A stretch of 8,587 bases of DNA, from NCBI GenBank assembly GCA_035294145.1, contig DATGLL010000185.1, forward strand, positions 1 to 8,587, read 5' to 3'. Position numbers and translations under genes: made by a program. Positions 6,294-8,587 of this stretch are shown piece by piece. The notes under the pieces were generated by a model. It ran no database searches and was not told where the DNA came from. It saw only the letters and a program-made list of their open reading frames with translations. Origin of the DNA: CADDZO01 sp035294145 (GTDB lineage Bacteria; Chloroflexota; Dormibacteria; Dormibacterales; Dormibacteraceae). Within the stretch, counting starts at the first letter, position 1. Each line of letters starts with the position of its first letter.

Positions 6294-6464
6294 ATGCTGC
6301 GCTCCGTAGAGGTCGCCGCGATCGGAGGCGACAAGAGCGACGGCAGCCCCTCCGACCGCGCCCCCGCCTGCGCGGCCAGGGAGCACGTGGACCGGAACGA
6401 GCGCGATGTCGACGTGCTGCCGGGCGCCGCGGCCAGCAGGAAGGCCGCCGGGAGGAGGCCGTGA
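6294..6464 (+). CDS. Possible small ORF of unknown function
   Basis: ATG at 6294 opens 56 codons ending in TGA at 6462-6464. The product is hydrophilic, with VAAIGGDKSDGSPSDRAPA and REHVDRNERDVDVLPGAAAS, and has strong G or C bias at third positions, better than the two other plus-strand frames over the same bases. There is no convincing ribosome binding site before the ATG, no membrane segment and no family I recognise. It may be the last piece of the frameshifted plus-strand gene suggested just upstream rather than an independent gene. It ends 25 bases before the DUF1622-type start. Confidence 0.25.
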   Translation: MLRSVEVAAIGGDKSDGSPSDRAPACAAREHVDRNERDVDVLPGAAASRKAAGRRP

Positions 6465-6489
6465 GGGCGCCCGACAGGGCCTGGCGCTG

Positions 6490-6909
6490 GTGAGCTTCGG
6501 TCACATCGTCGAGGACGTCGTCCAGGTCATAGAAGGGATCGGAGTAGCCATCCTGGTGGTCGGGGGACTCCTCGTGCTCGTTCAGGCCGTGGTGCTCTAT
6601 GCGAGCCCGACTCGCCGCCGGAGCGTCTACCAGCACTCACGGAGGCACCTCGGGCGGGTCATCCTGCTGGGACTCGAGGTCCTCATCATGGCGGACATCA
6701 TTCGAACGGTCATCGTCGACTCGAGTGCGAGCAGCGTGGCCGTGCTCGCGACGATCGTGATCATCAGGATCGTACTGAGCTGGTCGCTCGTCGTCGAGAT
6801 CGACGGTGTCTGGCCGTGGAAGAGGTACCAGCTTCGGTCCGGGGACCTCGAGGACCCCGACGACAGCAAAGAGGACGGAGTGGACGGTGAGCGAGCGGGT
6901 CGTGGCTGA
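6490..6909 (+). CDS. DUF1622 family membrane protein
   Basis: With the GTG start at 6490 the product is 139 residues, MSFGHIVEDVVQVIEGIGVA onward, the usual arrangement for DUF1622: an amphipathic N-terminal helix leading into the first membrane segment (about 14-37), a second carrying the family block GRVILLGLEVLIMADIIRTV (55-74), and a third with IIRIVLSWSLVVEIDGVWPW (91-110). The Glu in LGLE, the Asp in ADIIRT and the Glu before the WPW end are the positions I recall as conserved. The C-terminal tail (115-139) is strongly acidic and not part of the family core. Function is unknown; the protein should sit in the cytoplasmic membrane. An upstream in-frame ATG at 6406 would add 28 Pro/Gly/Arg-rich residues that do not look like the family, so the GTG is preferred although its ribosome binding site is weak. 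The stop is followed at once by the palindrome ATCACGTGAT (6909-6918). Confidence 0.88.
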   Translation: MSFGHIVEDVVQVIEGIGVAILVVGGLLVLVQAVVLYASPTRRRSVYQHSRRHLGRVILLGLEVLIMADIIRTVIVDSSASSVAVLATIVIIRIVLSWSLVVEIDGVWPWKRYQLRSGDLEDPDDSKEDGVDGERAGRG

Positions 6910-7002
6910 TCACGTGATGGGGACGATGCCGGCCCGAGCTCCCGTGGGCCCGTCCGCCGGTGACCCTCGGGCGGGCTGAGCCCGGGTCTCCCGCCGCCCT
7001 CC

Positions 7003-7017
7003 CCGGACCGCGTCCGG
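7003..7017. terminator. Short GC hairpin in convergent intergenic region
   Basis: CCGGAC and GTCCGG form a perfect 6-bp stem with a CGC loop, between the converging DUF1622 and nuoN genes. A second smaller hairpin, CGGGC-TGA-GCCCG, lies just before it at 6972-6984. Both could end the DUF1622 transcript. No U-run is present. Confidence 0.35.
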
Positions 7018-7053
7018 ACCGAGGAGGCGTCCGCCACCCGTCGAGTCTGCCCT

Positions 7054-7088
7054 GGACGGCCGCTCGGCCGGAGCCGGAACGGCCGTCC
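7054..7088. terminator. 9-bp inverted repeat downstream of nuoN, possible bidirectional terminator
   Basis: GGACGGCCG (7054-7062) and CGGCCGTCC (7080-7088) are a perfect 9-base inverted repeat around a 17-base loop, starting 47 bases beyond the nuoN stop on the minus strand. It is the longest inverted repeat I found in the intergenic regions, and its place suits termination of the nuo operon. There is no T-run on either side, so the assignment rests on position and pairing. Confidence 0.4.
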
Positions 7089-7135
7089 CCGGCAGATGGC
7101 CGAAGCGACGCACCCGCCGGACCCCGGCGAGAGCG

Positions 7136-8584
7136 TCAGTGACCCAGGATTGGCAGCGCTCCGGTCAGGGCCGCCCCCAGCAGCAGCGGGGAGTAGATGC
7201 CGAAGACCACCGACAGGATGCCTGAGCTGACCATGGCCAGCACCGGGCCCGGCCGCATGGACAGCTCCAGCGGGGCCTCCGGCTGCGGCATCCAGACGTG
7301 CAGCACCACCCGCAGGTAGTAGGCCACCGAGACCACGCTGGCCAGGACCGCGATCACCACCAGCCAGGTCCAGCCCCCGGCCACGCCGGCGGTGAAGAGG
7401 TAGAGCTTTCCCCAGAAGCCGACCAGGGGCGGGAACCCGGCCAGCGAGAGCATGAAGACCGACATCAGCACGCCCGACAGTGCGTGGCGGAAGCCCAGGC
7501 CGTCTAGGTCGCCCAGGTGGTCGCGCTCGCGCTCGGGCGTCACCAGGGGGGTCAGGACGACGAAGGCGCCGAAGTTCATGAACAGGTAGACGAAGAGGTA
7601 GAAGAGCACGGCGCCGACGCCGGCACGCCCGCCGGTCACCACGCCGATGAGCACGTAGCCGGCCTGGGCGATGCCCGAGTAGGCGAGCAGCCGCTTCACG
7701 CTCGTCTGCACCAGCGCGGCCACGTTGCCGACGATCATGCTGGCCGCGGCCACCGCCGCCAGCAGCCACTGCCACTCCGGGCTCATGCCCCCGAGCCCGA
7801 AGTTGAAGACGCGGAGGATCATGGCGAAGGCGGCGGCCTTGGTCCCCACCGACATGAAGGCGGTGACGGGAAGAGGGGCACCCTGATACACGTCCGGCGT
7901 CCACTGGTGGAAGGGGACCCCGGAGATCTTGAAGGCGAAGCCCACGCCCAGGAGGAGCACGCCCAGGAGGAGCATCGGGTTCTGGAAGGGGTTCGAACCC
8001 GTGATCCGGCCCGCGATCACGCTCAGGTCCGTGCTGCCCGCGCTCCCGTAGAGCAGCGCCATCCCGTACAGGACGATGGCGCTGGCGAAGCCGCCCACCA
8101 GCAGGTACTTGGCGGCTGCCTCCTGGGAGGTTGTCTCGGCTCGGGAGAAGCCACAGGCGACGTAGAGGGCGACCGAGAAGGTCTCCAGGCCCAGGAACAC
8201 GCTGACCAGCGAGGTGGCAGCACCGAGCGTCATCATGCCGACCACCGCTGCCAGGGTCAGGACATGGAACTCCGCCTCCAGGAAGCCACGACGCTGGACG
8301 TACACGTGAGCGATGAGGACGGTGAGGACGCCCAAGGAGGCGAACAGCATCTCGAAGTAGACCGCGAGACGATCGCCGGTCACGAAGCCGAAGTAGGCGC
8401 TGTGCCCTCCACCTCGATACCAGGCCCAGACCGCGAGCGCCAGTGCCACCAGCAGGCCGATGAGGGAGATCCCAGCTGCGACCGAGCCGCGCCAAGGGCG
8501 CGGGAGGGCCAGATCGACCAGCATGGCGACCAGCAACGTGACCGTCACGCAGGCGATCGGGGCGATCTGGGTGAGATCGCTCAC
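7136..8584 (-). CDS. nuoN: NADH-quinone oxidoreductase subunit N
   Basis: NuoN is one of three antiporter-like membrane subunits of respiratory complex I, which couples NADH oxidation and quinone reduction to proton pumping. The 482-residue length and about 14 hydrophobic segments fit. Charged residues of the membrane proton path are visible: Glu134 in GLETFSVALY, Lys219 in FKISGVPFHQWTPDVYQGAP (the family signature, 218-237), Lys249 in GTKAAAF and Lys393 in FWGKLYLF. Near the middle, VKRLLAYSGIAQAGY (296-310) is also typical. The start is the GTG at 8584; it gives a normal N terminus (MSDLTQIAPIACVTV), but only three bases lie upstream in the window, so an earlier start or the ribosome binding site cannot be judged. 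In most genomes nuoN is the last gene of nuoA-N, so nuoM is expected just beyond the right edge on the same strand. The gene shows no disruption. Confidence 0.96.
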   Translation of the reverse strand: MSDLTQIAPIACVTVTLLVAMLVDLALPRPWRGSVAAGISLIGLLVALALAVWAWYRGGGHSAYFGFVTGDRLAVYFEMLFASLGVLTVLIAHVYVQRRGFLEAEFHVLTLAAVVGMMTLGAATSLVSVFLGLETFSVALYVACGFSRAETTSQEAAAKYLLVGGFASAIVLYGMALLYGSAGSTDLSVIAGRITGSNPFQNPMLLLGVLLLGVGFAFKISGVPFHQWTPDVYQGAPLPVTAFMSVGTKAAAFAMILRVFNFGLGGMSPEWQWLLAAVAAASMIVGNVAALVQTSVKRLLAYSGIAQAGYVLIGVVTGGRAGVGAVLFYLFVYLFMNFGAFVVLTPLVTPERERDHLGDLDGLGFRHALSGVLMSVFMLSLAGFPPLVGFWGKLYLFTAGVAGGWTWLVVIAVLASVVSVAYYLRVVLHVWMPQPEAPLELSMRPGPVLAMVSSGILSVVFGIYSPLLLGAALTGALPILGH

Positions 8585-8587
8585 CGC

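Noticed and set aside
5521..6636. A 371-codon minus-strand open frame over the exporter end and the following gap
   Set aside because: It is Arg/Pro/Ser-rich and largely antisense to the exporter, with no RBS or motif. The one plausible piece, about 6018-6099, is kept as part of a gene trace.
6627..8495. A 622-codon minus-strand open frame over nuoN and the start of the DUF1622 gene
   Set aside because: It is another frame of the same strand as nuoN, rich in Arg, Gly and Pro, with no family pattern; nuoN in its own frame carries all complex I signatures.
1..8587. tRNA, rRNA, CRISPR array, or phage integration site
   Set aside because: I saw no regularly spaced repeats, no cloverleaf-like sequence with a TTCRA arm, and no rRNA core sequence. 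Small structured RNAs cannot be excluded by eye.

Overview
The window is very GC-rich. Its reading frames carry G or C at nearly every third codon position, GTG starts are used alongside ATG, and one gene looks leaderless. The gene set (14-subunit-type NADH dehydrogenase, SHOCT and DUF6325-type small proteins, a DHA2-type exporter) fits an actinobacterium or a similarly GC-rich soil or sediment lineage. The assignment rests on gene style only; no rRNA or other marker is present.

Layout from left to right. At 1-1054 lies a decayed IS110-family transposase whose recognisable pieces sit in three reading frames. Converging on it, with the two stop codons abutting, is a Nudix hydrolase of NUDT19-like type (1055-1762, minus). 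Divergent from that is an FabG-like short-chain dehydrogenase/reductase (1833-2576, plus) with a -10-like hexamer placed for leaderless transcription. The stretch 2577-3030 has no intact gene. It holds a GC-rich palindrome just after the dehydrogenase stop, a short coding-like trace on the minus strand, and a hairpin that ends exactly at a strong Shine-Dalgarno sequence.

That Shine-Dalgarno serves a broken small membrane protein gene resembling DUF7144 (3031-3376). It is followed by a compact same-strand run: a SHOCT-domain protein (3488-3796), a DUF6325-like protein 19 bases later (3816-4280), and a 503-residue MFS exporter of the 14-helix DHA2 type (4383-5894). The next 400 bases (5895-6293) hold short coding-like traces in several frames on both strands, which I read as gene debris. 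A possible 56-codon ORF (6294-6464) and a DUF1622-type three-helix membrane protein (6490-6909) follow. A 226-base convergent intergenic region with several hairpins separates this from nuoN (7136-8584, minus), presumably the last gene of a nuo operon running in from beyond the right edge.

My overall reading is that the region downstream of nuoN is a patchwork of accessory genes with a visible history of insertion and decay. The part most worth following up is the cluster of small envelope or stress-type proteins of unknown function (DUF7144-like, SHOCT, DUF6325-like, DUF1622) around one exporter. Family names are from recognition of sequence patterns, not from a search.
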